From the NCBI RefSeq assembly GCF_003390335.1, contig NZ_QUOU01000001.1:2232001-2296000 (forward strand): a DNA stretch of 64,000 bases. Reading direction: 5' to 3'. Position 1 is the stretch's first letter, and each line of letters opens with the position of its first letter. The translations under genes and the position numbers were made by a program. Below are positions 26,840-35,025 of this stretch, piece after piece. The DNA comes from Thalassotalea euphylliae. Lineage in GTDB: Bacteria > Pseudomonadota > Gammaproteobacteria > Enterobacterales > Alteromonadaceae. The notes below the pieces were generated by a model. That model was not told the DNA's origin and searched no databases. It saw only the letters and a program-made list of their open reading frames with translations.

Positions 26840-27010
26840 TTAGCTAAAGAATCGTTCAACAATCCAATGATAGCCAACACTGCCAAGGTAAATACCAAAA
26901 ATACCTGCGATACCTGAAATTACTGGCGGTGCAGGTAGTGGCAGTTTAAGTAGGGAAAACACAATCCCAACCAAAGCACCTGTGCCTAAAGATAAAAGCA
27001 CTTCACTCAT
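26840..27010 (-). CDS. xapX: XapX-domain small membrane protein
   Basis: 56 residues encoded between add and deoD with an excellent RBS (AAGGAG before ATG). The protein reads LLSLGTGALVGIVFSLLKLP, APPVISGIAGIFGIYLG, then a short tail ending RFFS. It has two hydrophobic helices joined by a Pro-rich turn (LPLPAPPV), which is the XapX (DUF1427) pattern. Such proteins are often encoded beside nucleoside or xanthosine genes, but their function is unknown. They may be transporter accessory subunits. Its position between adenosine deaminase and purine nucleoside phosphorylase supports a role in nucleoside use. The gene is short and easily missed by annotation. Confidence 0.85.
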   Translation of the reverse strand: MSEVLLSLGTGALVGIVFSLLKLPLPAPPVISGIAGIFGIYLGSVGYHWIVERFFS

Positions 27011-27055
27011 AAATGCTCCTTAGCGCATCGTTTACTATGTGATTTGCTATTTAGT

Positions 27056-28051
27056 TTACTTGGTACGCAGTGCTCGTTTTTCACTATCCGAGAGAAAGCT
27101 CATAGTAATGGCATTCTCTTGCAGTTTTGTGAACTGCTCTGTCGAAAAGTTAAACAGCTGCTTCGCTAGTTCGAATTCATGCTTTATTTCTATGTTTTCA
27201 ACGGCAGGGTCATCAGTGTTTAAGCACACTAAATTACCATTCGCTAAAAAGGTTGTGATCGGATGTTTACGCAAATCACTTACTGTGCCTGTTTGAAAAT
27301 TAGACGTTAGGCAAGATTCGAGGCCGATATTATACTTGGCCAAATGGTCAAGTAAATCTTTATCTTGATAACTGTTAACACCGTGACCAATTCGTTCTGC
27401 GCCTAATAAGTTTATCGCCTGCCAAACACTTTCTGGCCCTTGTGCTTCACCAGCGTGCACGGTAATTCGCATATCTGCATTGCGCGCTTGTTTAAATAAA
27501 TCAACAAATAATTCACAAGGGTAGTTAGTTTCATCGCCTGCTAAATCAATGCCTGTGATATGTTCTTTGTGGGCTAATAGTGCATTGAGCTCTGTGGTGC
27601 AATGCTCGACGCCAAAGGTACGGCTTAAAATGCCTAAGAGATTTATTTGAACGGCATAGTCTTGCTGACCAGATCTAATCCCATCAACCACAGCGGCAAC
27701 CACATCGGCAACGGGCAATTGATGAGTCATTGCCATATAAAAAGGTGAAAACCTCAACTCAGCATAGCTCAACCCTGCGTGGTAAGCGTCTTCAACATTT
27801 TCGTATGCAACCCGTTTAACGTCATCGAGTGAAGTCAGTACTTTTACGCCCCAGTCCAATTTAGCAAGGAATGACAATAAGTCAGGTTCGCTTTCTTGAA
27901 TTTGAACATGCGGTAAGAAGTCTTGGAGATTGTCAGCAGGCAACTGAATATTGTTCTGCTGGGCAAGCTCCCAAGTGGTTTGCGGACGAATGTTACCATC
28001 GAGGTGGCGGTGAAGGTCGATCAAGGGCAGGTTTGGGTTGTAACTGGTCAT
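27056..28051 (-). CDS. add: Adenosine deaminase
   Basis: 331 residues (E. coli 333). Metal and catalytic motifs appear in order: LIDLHRHLDGNIRP (two zinc His), GIDLAGDE, TVHAGEAQGPESVWQA (zinc His and catalytic Glu), RIGHGVNSYQD, LESCLTSNFQTG and CLNTDDPAVEN (zinc Asp, catalytic Asp). It converts (deoxy)adenosine to (deoxy)inosine, which DeoD then splits. It is the first gene of the reverse-strand operon, 45 bases before xapX. The intergenic stretch to aroG (28052-28357) contains a palindrome, CGTCTAGACG, at 28262-28271 but no recognisable regulator site. Confidence 0.95.
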   Translation of the reverse strand: MTSYNPNLPLIDLHRHLDGNIRPQTTWELAQQNNIQLPADNLQDFLPHVQIQESEPDLLSFLAKLDWGVKVLTSLDDVKRVAYENVEDAYHAGLSYAELRFSPFYMAMTHQLPVADVVAAVVDGIRSGQQDYAVQINLLGILSRTFGVEHCTTELNALLAHKEHITGIDLAGDETNYPCELFVDLFKQARNADMRITVHAGEAQGPESVWQAINLLGAERIGHGVNSYQDKDLLDHLAKYNIGLESCLTSNFQTGTVSDLRKHPITTFLANGNLVCLNTDDPAVENIEIKHEFELAKQLFNFSTEQFTKLQENAITMSFLSDSEKRALRTK

Positions 28052-28357
28052 ATTTTCCTTATTTTTATCAGAACTTAATGCGAGTGTAAGTGGAGTTTGC
28101 TATTACCGAGTAAATGATGACTGTAGGCTGTTAATTAGCCTGTCAGTTATGCAAGTTGCAATTGCTCAACATTATACTGCTTTTTTCGTCGTGAATGGGG
28201 GATTTTCGGTTGGTAATTGCAGTTATTCCTGCTAGATTAACTGCGGGATTAGTTATTTAGGCGTCTAGACGTAGAAAGAGTAACTTAAAACAAGACAAAG
28301 AAGTTAAACATAGGTTTGTTTCAAATAAAACAAACCATAAGTAGTAAGAGAAATCAC

Positions 28358-29407
28358 ATGTACCAAACCGACGATATTCGAATTAATCAGATCAAAGAAT
28401 TATTACCACCTATCGCGTTAATCGAACGATTTCCCGCGACAGAAAAAGCGTCGGAAACAGTATTTCAAGGCCGCCAAGCAATCAGCGATATTTTTAACGG
28501 TAAAAACGACCGTTTGCTCGTGGTGATTGGTCCTTGCTCTATCCACGACCCCAAAGCTGCCATTGAATATGGTGAGCGCTTAGTGAAGCTGCGTGAAAAG
28601 TATAAAGACAATCTTGAAATTGTTATGCGCGTGTACTTTGAGAAGCCACGCACCACGGTTGGCTGGAAAGGCTTGATCAACGATCCTTATTTAAATAACA
28701 GCTTTAAGCTAAATGACGGCTTGCGCATCGGCCGTAAACTACTATTAGATCTTAACGACTTGGGCTTACCTACGGCGGGTGAGTTTTTAGATATGATCAC
28801 GCCACAATACATGGCCGATTTTATGTGTTGGGGCGCAATTGGCGCACGTACGACGGAAAGCCAGGTGCACCGCGAGCTAGCGTCAGGTCTTTCATGCCCG
28901 GTGGGCTTTAAAAACGGCACAGATGGCACAATTAAGGTCGCTGTTGATGCAATCGGCGCAGCAAGTGCTTCTCACCACTTCTTATCAGTCACGAAATACG
29001 GACACTCAGCCATTGTCGAAACCGCGGGTAATCCAGATTGCCATATTATTTTGCGCGGCGGTAAAGAAACCAATTACGACAAAGACAGCGTTAGAGCCGT
29101 CACCGAGCAGCTTGCAGGTGCTAAGTTAAATACCAAAATTATGATCGATTTTAGCCACGCAAACAGCAAGAAGAAATTCGAAAATCAAATGTTAGTCTGT
29201 GATGATGTCTCAGCGCAGATTGCCCAAGGTAACCAAGATATTTTTGGTGTTATGGTGGAAAGTCACTTGGTTGAAGGTCGTCAAGACTTAGTCGAAGGGG
29301 AAGCGGCGACCTATGGTCAAAGTATCACTGATGCCTGCATTGGTTGGCAGGATACTGAAACCTTATTAGCACAGTTAAACGAAGCCGTCGCAACCCGCAA
29401 CAAGTAG
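28358..29407 (+). CDS. aroG: 3-deoxy-7-phosphoheptulonate (DAHP) synthase, class I
   Basis: 349 residues (E. coli AroG 350). The start is ATG 28358 (MYQTDDIRINQIKELLPP), which aligns with AroG. The upstream in-frame ATG would add 14 residues not seen in the family. Motifs are LLVVIGPCSIHDPKAA, IVMRVYFEKPRTTVGWKGLI, GAIGARTTESQVHRE, CPVGFKNGTDGT, IILRGGKETNYD and MIDFSHANSKKK. It condenses PEP and erythrose-4-phosphate, the first step of aromatic amino acid synthesis. The N-terminal residues resemble the Phe-inhibited isozyme more than AroF or AroH, but feedback specificity is a guess. It is monocistronic with its own terminator. Confidence 0.94.
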   Translation: MYQTDDIRINQIKELLPPIALIERFPATEKASETVFQGRQAISDIFNGKNDRLLVVIGPCSIHDPKAAIEYGERLVKLREKYKDNLEIVMRVYFEKPRTTVGWKGLINDPYLNNSFKLNDGLRIGRKLLLDLNDLGLPTAGEFLDMITPQYMADFMCWGAIGARTTESQVHRELASGLSCPVGFKNGTDGTIKVAVDAIGAASASHHFLSVTKYGHSAIVETAGNPDCHIILRGGKETNYDKDSVRAVTEQLAGAKLNTKIMIDFSHANSKKKFENQMLVCDDVSAQIAQGNQDIFGVMVESHLVEGRQDLVEGEAATYGQSITDACIGWQDTETLLAQLNEAVATRNK

Positions 29408-29469
29408 CGAACCACAACAAACAACAAGTGATATCGCATGTATTTAGCGATATCGTTGCAATATGATCA

Positions 29470-29504
29470 AAGCCGCTAGCTCAATGAGTTCGCGGCTTTT
29501 TTTT
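29470..29504 (+). terminator. Terminator of aroG
   Basis: AAGCCGC (29470-29476) pairs with GCGGCTT (29492-29498), with a small inner CTC/GAG stem in the loop and eight Ts. Confidence 0.85.
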
Positions 29505-29564
29505 GTGCTTGTTGAATAATTCTGCGATAGTGTGAGCAGTCATTCAGTTGTTAAGCACAATTAT

Positions 29565-30491
29565 ATGGATCAGTTAATTAATCAAGTTATCAGCCAAGTG
29601 AATAGCGTTGTATTGGGTAAAGACAAAGAAGTGCGACTTGCTGTTGCTTGTTTACTGGCGAAAGGGCACTTGTTGATTGAAGATTTACCGGGCATGGGTA
29701 AAACCACCTTGGCACAAATATTAGCCAAGGTTTTTGGTTTAAGTTATCAGCGCTGCCAATTCACCAGTGATATGTTGCCTTCTGATGTCACAGGGATCTC
29801 TATTTTCGACACCGAACAAAAACAGTTTGTCTTACACCACGGGCCTATTTTCAACCAATTGGTGCTGGCCGATGAAATCAATCGCGCTAGCCCGAAAACC
29901 CAGAGTGCATTGCTTGAAGCGATGGAAGAACATCAGGTCAGTATCGACGGCGTTACCCACGACCTACCAACTCCATTTTTTGTTATAGCAACGCAAAACC
30001 CCTTATTTCACGCGGGTACTAATCCTTTACCAGAGTCACAGCTTGATCGGTTTATGATGCGCCTTTCCTTGGGCTTTCCTGACGTTGAAGCTGAGAAACA
30101 AATTCTGTTAGGTGAAGGACTAAAAGAAAAGGTTGAAAAAACAGCATGCGTATTAAACCACCAGCAGCTTGCCACTATCCAGCAAGCGGTGCTTGAGGTT
30201 AGTGCATCGGATGCTGTGTTGGAATACATCATTGCCTTGAGTCACGTCTCTAGGTCGAGTGATTTTACTGCAAATCCGCTATCGCCTCGTGCCGGTAAAG
30301 CATTACTTAATGCAGCGAAAGCATGGGCTTTTATTCATCAACGCGATTATGTGTTACCAGATGATGTGCAGGCGGTATTTACCAGTGTGTGTGAGCACCG
30401 CTTAGATGCCGGTGTCACAGAGTTAGCGCGCGATGGTGGTTTGGCAATGGAAGTATTAAAACAAGTGGATGTACTATCACCTTTGACTTAG
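29565..30491 (+). CDS. MoxR-family AAA+ ATPase
   Basis: 308 residues from ATG 29565. A GTG 33 bases upstream is an alternative start. Walker A is LLIEDLPGMGKTTLA. GLSYQRCQFTSDMLPSDVTG is the MoxR signature. Walker B is LVLADEINRASPKTQSALLE. Also present are the sensor-1 segment VIATQNPLF and the arginine-finger/sensor-2 part ESQLDRFMMRL and LSPRAGKALLNAAKAWAF. MoxR ATPases act as chaperones or regulators for partner proteins, commonly those encoded next door. Here it leads MoxR, DUF58 and transglutaminase, a widespread gene trio of poorly known function in cell-envelope stress or protein maturation. Confidence 0.9.
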   Translation: MDQLINQVISQVNSVVLGKDKEVRLAVACLLAKGHLLIEDLPGMGKTTLAQILAKVFGLSYQRCQFTSDMLPSDVTGISIFDTEQKQFVLHHGPIFNQLVLADEINRASPKTQSALLEAMEEHQVSIDGVTHDLPTPFFVIATQNPLFHAGTNPLPESQLDRFMMRLSLGFPDVEAEKQILLGEGLKEKVEKTACVLNHQQLATIQQAVLEVSASDAVLEYIIALSHVSRSSDFTANPLSPRAGKALLNAAKAWAFIHQRDYVLPDDVQAVFTSVCEHRLDAGVTELARDGGLAMEVLKQVDVLSPLT

Positions 30492-30565
30492 CGCCAATTT
30501 GGGATAGCGATAAAAAGCTATACGAAACGAAAACATAAATCGAATAAGGCCCTAAGGGCAGTTAT

Positions 30566-31552
30566 ATGATCAACAAGTTCAAACAGTATTTTACCAACAA
30601 GTTTAATCAGTGGCTGACAGTGCGCGTACCTGTAGCCAAACAGTTTGAACTCACCAATCGCAATATTTTTATTTTTCCAACGCGTTTTGGCTTCGCTTAC
30701 CTCGCTGTGTTGGTATTGCTTTTCTTACTCGGTACCAACTACCAGAACAACGTAATCATCTTACTTTGCTACTTGATGGGCAGTTTTTTTATCACGGCAA
30801 AACTGACGGCGTTTTTTAATCTTAAAGGGTTAATTATCAAAGCTGAACCGTATGCTCAAGGTTTTAAAGGCCAAGATATTCCAGTTGCCATTTCACTTGA
30901 GGCAAGGTCGGCAAAACACGGCATCGTATTGGGGTTTGATAAACAATCAACCACCCAGCTCAAACACATTGGCAACGATGCCAAAACGACACCAGCGAAT
31001 CGCCAAGCGCAAGTCACCATATACTACCAAGCAAATAAACGCGGCGTGTTATCACCAGGGCGTGTAAAGGTGTTCAGCGAACACGCATTTGGACTATTTC
31101 GCGTCTGGTCATGGCTAGACTTTGGCCATGAGTTGGTTGTTTATCCGCACCCGATGGCCATAGCGAGTAAACATTTACTGGAAATGCCCAATCAAGCTCA
31201 AGATGGCGAGCAACTGGTGAGTGACCGCGATGGCGATGAATTTAAAGAGCTTACCGCCTATAAACCTGGCGAGTCAATGGCACGTGTTGCCTGGAAGCAG
31301 TTAGCGCGTGGGCAGGGGAAATTGACCAAGCACTACCACCAACTCTCGGGCCAACGACGTGAACTATCGCTCGATATGTTGCCGCCAGTATCAATTGAGC
31401 AAAAACTCTCTTACCTGTGTTATCTGGTTTTACAGTACAGCCAAGCAAGTTATGCGTTTGGCCTTTCGCTGGCGCACCAGAAAATTAGCGCCGATCACGG
31501 TGAGCAGCACAAGCAACAATGCTTACGAGCGTTGGCGGAATTTGGTGGCTGA
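30566..31552 (+). CDS. DUF58-domain membrane protein
   Basis: 328 residues. Two transmembrane helices near the N-terminus (about 35-75, FGFAYLAVLVLLFLLGTNYQ and VIILLCYLMGSFFITAKLTA) precede a beta-rich domain. The DUF58 motif comes later: EFKELTAYKPGESMARVAWK, then RGQGKLTKHY. This motif is conserved in proteins that pair with MoxR ATPases and have a von Willebrand A-like fold. The function is not known. It lies 74 bases after the MoxR gene and only one base separates it from the next gene, so the three are surely co-transcribed. Confidence 0.88.
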   Translation: MINKFKQYFTNKFNQWLTVRVPVAKQFELTNRNIFIFPTRFGFAYLAVLVLLFLLGTNYQNNVIILLCYLMGSFFITAKLTAFFNLKGLIIKAEPYAQGFKGQDIPVAISLEARSAKHGIVLGFDKQSTTQLKHIGNDAKTTPANRQAQVTIYYQANKRGVLSPGRVKVFSEHAFGLFRVWSWLDFGHELVVYPHPMAIASKHLLEMPNQAQDGEQLVSDRDGDEFKELTAYKPGESMARVAWKQLARGQGKLTKHYHQLSGQRRELSLDMLPPVSIEQKLSYLCYLVLQYSQASYAFGLSLAHQKISADHGEQHKQQCLRALAEFGG

Positions 31553-31553
31553 T

Positions 31554-33722
31554 ATGATTGAGTCTTTGCGTGCACGAATGCCGTCATTAGTTGAATTTAA
31601 AGTGCGTGATAAACGCGTTAATTTCTCTATGTTTGATTTTAAAAAGCGTTCGGGAACTGAGCATTATCAGCTAAGTTTGCTCAATTGTTGGCTATTACTG
31701 CTCGTACAAACGCTGACATTGGCGTTATTTGTCAGTGAACTGACCACATGGATGATGGCGCTAATCGCCCTGAGCATCATTTGGCAAGTGGCGAGAATTC
31801 ATGCCGCCAAGCAAAAGCAAAGACAAGGAAAGATAGAGGCCACCCCTCGGCTTATTGTTGCGCTTTTCGCGTTAACGGGGGCAGGGATCATCATTGTCAA
31901 TGGCCAGTCACTGGGGTTGCTGCTCAGTATGGTGCATCTGATTTGTTTTGCCTACGCCATCAAGGCGTTTGAGATACGTAAACGCTCTGATTTTTATCAA
32001 CTGATTTTGATCGGGCTATTTTTACATGCCTGTGCATTAATTTTTGCCCAGAATATTTGGTTCGCTGCCATCGTTATGTCGTTAGTGGTACTTAACTTTG
32101 CACTGCTGTTTCGAGTATTTGCGGCATCGATTGCCGTGCCTATTGCGTATCGAGAAACCGGCAAGTTATTGTTGCTCAGTATTCCATTAGCCGCTGCACT
32201 GTTTGTGTTTTTTCCAAGGCTCTCACCGTTTTGGCAAGTACCATTGGCGAATACCGCTAAAACGGGCCTTGGCAGTGATGTACGACCGGGTGATATTGCG
32301 AAATTAGCACTGTCTGATGAATTGGCCTTTCGGGTTGAGTTTACCGGTGATTCTCCATCAATATCTAAAATGTATTGGCGTGCGATGACTATGCCGTTTT
32401 ACAACGGTCAAAGTTGGAGCCGTACCCAAAATAATCAAGCTCCTCGTTACTTGCTGGCCGAGCCAAATTTTCAAATAGCGGCCAATGACACAGAGTCTTA
32501 CAGCTACCAAATTATGGTCGAGCAAAGTAATCAACATTGGTTATTCGCCCTAGACACCGCGCTTGCTCCCAGTAACGATGCTCGTCAACTTGCTGACTTT
32601 TCACTGATCAATAACCAACCCTTAACAAAGACAAAAAGTTATCAAGTTGTCAGTTACCCTAATGCGATTCGCGAACCTGAGATGTCACAAGTGTTTCAGC
32701 GTTTTTATACTCGGCTGCCAGCCGATGTTAGCCCTAAGCTACAAGCACTTGGCCAAGAACTTGCTGGCCGATATACCAATAAGCAGGCACTGATCAATCA
32801 TGTTTTGGCGCAGTACCGAGAGCAAGAATACTTTTACACATTAACTCCGCCGCTGTTAGCCAACAATAGCCTCGACCAGTTTTATTTTGATACCCGATCA
32901 GGCTTTTGCGAGCACTATGCCAGCAGCTTTGCTTTTTTAATGCGTGCCGCGGGTATTCCGGCGCGATTAGTGACCGGGTATTTAGGCGGTGAACGCAACG
33001 AACGTGGCAACTACTTCGCGATTTATCAATACGATGCTCATGCTTGGACGGAAGTTTGGTTACCTGAACTAGGCTGGGTGACTATCGATCCCACCTCAGC
33101 GGTTAGCCCAGACAGAGTTAGCGACAATATGGCTGATGCACTCAGGGAGCAGCGCATTAATCTCGCAGGTGCGTTTAGTTGGGAAGCGTTTTCTAGTGCC
33201 CAGTGGTTAGCCAAAATTAGAATGCAGATAGAGGCGATAGATTATCAATGGAACCGCCTCGTATTAAGTTACACTGTGGAAAAGCAATCTCGCTTTTTAA
33301 AAGAGTTACTCGGCAGTGGCAGTTTTTGGAAATCTACAGCAATTATTATCGCTGTTTTTCTGTCGATGTTTGTATTGCTATGGCTTCGAGGGTTTTACCA
33401 ACAACCAAGGCTGGTTAAACCGCGCTGGCAACTTCAATTTGAAGCCCTGCTTGATAAGCTGACCGCTAGGGGCTTAAAACGAGAAGCTCATCAAGTGCCT
33501 AGCACATTGATACCTGCAATTTCGGCTCAAAATTCAGAGGCCGCCATATTGTTTGCCAAATTGTGTACAGAGTATGATGCACTCAGATACCAACCCTTCA
33601 CCAAAGATGAGCTTGAAGCGAAAGCAAAGGGATTTATTCAAAGCTGTAAAGCGTTTAACAAGCATCTGGGGAAAATTAATAATCGTGGCGGTGCGCTTGG
33701 CACTGTTTCAATAGTTGAATAA
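31554..33722 (+). CDS. TgpA-type membrane transglutaminase-like protein
   Basis: 722 residues from ATG 31554, one base after the DUF58 stop. Longer in-frame starts lie inside the DUF58 gene and are unlikely. Five or six transmembrane helices form the N-terminal 200 residues (DUF3488-type). A periplasmic transglutaminase-like domain follows, with the catalytic triad in RSGFCEHYASSFAFLMRAAG (Cys), YDAHAWTEVWLPELGW (His) and TIDPTSAV (Asp). A further transmembrane helix (about 585-605) and a C-terminal cytoplasmic DUF4129-like tail end the protein. Pseudomonas TgpA is the model. The substrate is unknown. Its last 47 bases overlap the convergent DUF2982 gene. Confidence 0.9.
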   Translation: MIESLRARMPSLVEFKVRDKRVNFSMFDFKKRSGTEHYQLSLLNCWLLLLVQTLTLALFVSELTTWMMALIALSIIWQVARIHAAKQKQRQGKIEATPRLIVALFALTGAGIIIVNGQSLGLLLSMVHLICFAYAIKAFEIRKRSDFYQLILIGLFLHACALIFAQNIWFAAIVMSLVVLNFALLFRVFAASIAVPIAYRETGKLLLLSIPLAAALFVFFPRLSPFWQVPLANTAKTGLGSDVRPGDIAKLALSDELAFRVEFTGDSPSISKMYWRAMTMPFYNGQSWSRTQNNQAPRYLLAEPNFQIAANDTESYSYQIMVEQSNQHWLFALDTALAPSNDARQLADFSLINNQPLTKTKSYQVVSYPNAIREPEMSQVFQRFYTRLPADVSPKLQALGQELAGRYTNKQALINHVLAQYREQEYFYTLTPPLLANNSLDQFYFDTRSGFCEHYASSFAFLMRAAGIPARLVTGYLGGERNERGNYFAIYQYDAHAWTEVWLPELGWVTIDPTSAVSPDRVSDNMADALREQRINLAGAFSWEAFSSAQWLAKIRMQIEAIDYQWNRLVLSYTVEKQSRFLKELLGSGSFWKSTAIIIAVFLSMFVLLWLRGFYQQPRLVKPRWQLQFEALLDKLTARGLKREAHQVPSTLIPAISAQNSEAAILFAKLCTEYDALRYQPFTKDELEAKAKGFIQSCKAFNKHLGKINNRGGALGTVSIVE

Positions 33723-34335
33723 AGTCATCTGCACTGCGATCTAACGCTGAAAGTGGCAAATAAATATGATACCCGTAGGCCGTCGATAGTGCTTGGGTAT
33801 GGTGCATATACAAAGCAATAGGGCCTTTAATCAATTTATCATTGTGCTTATAGGGGCTAAAATTTATTTGTGCCTGCTCAATAGTCAGTAGTGATTGCGT
33901 AATTGCCATGGTGAGCAGTGGTCGTTGCTCGTGTGGCAACCTACTTGCCAGCCTTGGCGTTATCGAGTTGATCAAGTTATCACAGCTGCCTAGTCTAACA
34001 CCGATATAGGGAAGAGGGCGTCTATCTAACCCAACCTGAACGTTTAGTTGTTCAAAGCGTAAAATATCACTCCACGGCAGTTTCCAACTGCCGTATTTAT
34101 GCTGGAATGTAATACCTTGCGGTGTTATTGAAAAACTATGTTCAGGCTCTAAACGCTTGGCGAAGCCAATAAAAAAAGTCACCAGACTGGCTAATAACAA
34201 TAAGGCTATCACCATGCGAAACTCAGCCCAAAAATGATGACTAACGGCGATGCTTATCAGCACACCTATGACTCCTAAGAAAGTTAAAAACTGTCCGTGA
34301 TTATTGGCGACGGGTCTTATTTTTATTTCAGGCAT
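33676..34335 (-). CDS. DUF2982-like membrane protein
   Basis: 219 residues. Two hydrophobic segments near the N-terminus (FLTFLGVIGVLISIAVS and MVIALLLLASLVTFFIGFA) are followed by a mainly beta-strand cytoplasmic part. It contains GITFQHKYGSWKLPWSDILR, a PH-like strand pattern, and ALSTAYGYHIYLPLSALDRS. This resembles DUF2982, a family known mainly from Shewanella, Vibrio and relatives, with no known function. It is encoded convergently to the transglutaminase gene with a 47-base overlap of the two 3' ends. The assignment is by overall pattern and is moderate. Confidence 0.65.
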   Translation of the reverse strand: MPEIKIRPVANNHGQFLTFLGVIGVLISIAVSHHFWAEFRMVIALLLLASLVTFFIGFAKRLEPEHSFSITPQGITFQHKYGSWKLPWSDILRFEQLNVQVGLDRRPLPYIGVRLGSCDNLINSITPRLASRLPHEQRPLLTMAITQSLLTIEQAQINFSPYKHNDKLIKGPIALYMHHTQALSTAYGYHIYLPLSALDRSADDFIQLLKQCQAHRHDY

Positions 34336-34469
34336 AAATTGCGAACAAATTCATAAATCTATGGTTAAATTAACAAAGCCGACGATATTTGGCACACATT
34401 TTTAGCTTGTTTCGCTGATGATTTCTGACTAACGTTAAAGGGGTAGCTGTTGTAAAAAGGGGAGCTGCT

Positions 34470-34811
34470 ATGCAATTCCAAACAAGTACTCATACGGACC
34501 ATGATTATGCACGGATGATAGCGTTGTTAAGTTATCTAACCGTGCTTGGCTGGCTTGCTGCCATTGTGCTATACGGTCAAAACAAACACGGCTGTGGTAA
34601 AAGCTATGTAGTGGCTTTTCATCTTCGCCAATCTCTGGGGCTGATCATCACCGCAGCGCTATTGTCATTTATCCCGTTAATTGGCTGGCTGCTGAACTTT
34701 GTCGTAGCTATTTTCTGGCTTATTAGCGCCTTTCATGCATTCAAAGGAGAAATATACAGCGTCCCTTGGCTTGGTGATAAATATCAAAACCACTTACATT
34801 TTATTACTTGA
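34470..34811 (+). CDS. Small DUF4870/Tic20-like membrane protein
   Basis: 113 residues from ATG with RBS AAGGGGAG. Three hydrophobic helices are visible: MIALLSYLTVLGWLAAIVLY, SLGLIITAALLSFIPLIGWL and FVVAIFWLISAFHAFKG. The loop has VAFHLRQSLGLI, similar to the HxxQAL motif of DUF4870 proteins. The C-terminus has VPWLGDKY. These proteins resemble Tic20 in topology. The bacterial function is unknown. It is a single gene between the DUF2982 gene and recC. Confidence 0.75.
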   Translation: MQFQTSTHTDHDYARMIALLSYLTVLGWLAAIVLYGQNKHGCGKSYVVAFHLRQSLGLIITAALLSFIPLIGWLLNFVVAIFWLISAFHAFKGEIYSVPWLGDKYQNHLHFIT

Positions 34812-35025
34812 TTTTATGGTAAATAATACGGTTACGTGTAACTGTTTATAGCCTTATACTGTATCTAGTTTGCTAGCATTACGGTCTTATCTCGGTGGTA
34901 AATTGGGCTAACAGTTAAAATCAGGTAAAAAATCACCAAACAGCTGTCGTTCAATCAAATTACGCTAGTGTTCGCTGGTAGCGTGTGATTAAATTTGATC
35001 ATCATCGATTGCCTGCGATAACACA

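Noticed and set aside
28262..28271. CGTCTAGACG palindrome upstream of aroG as a regulator site
   Set aside because: A single 10-base palindrome that does not resemble TyrR or TrpR boxes and has no second copy nearby.
34470..34811. Small membrane protein as a toxin or phage holin
   Set aside because: Three helices with a VAFHLRQSLG loop fit DUF4870/Tic20-like proteins better, and no phage or toxin-antitoxin context is present.
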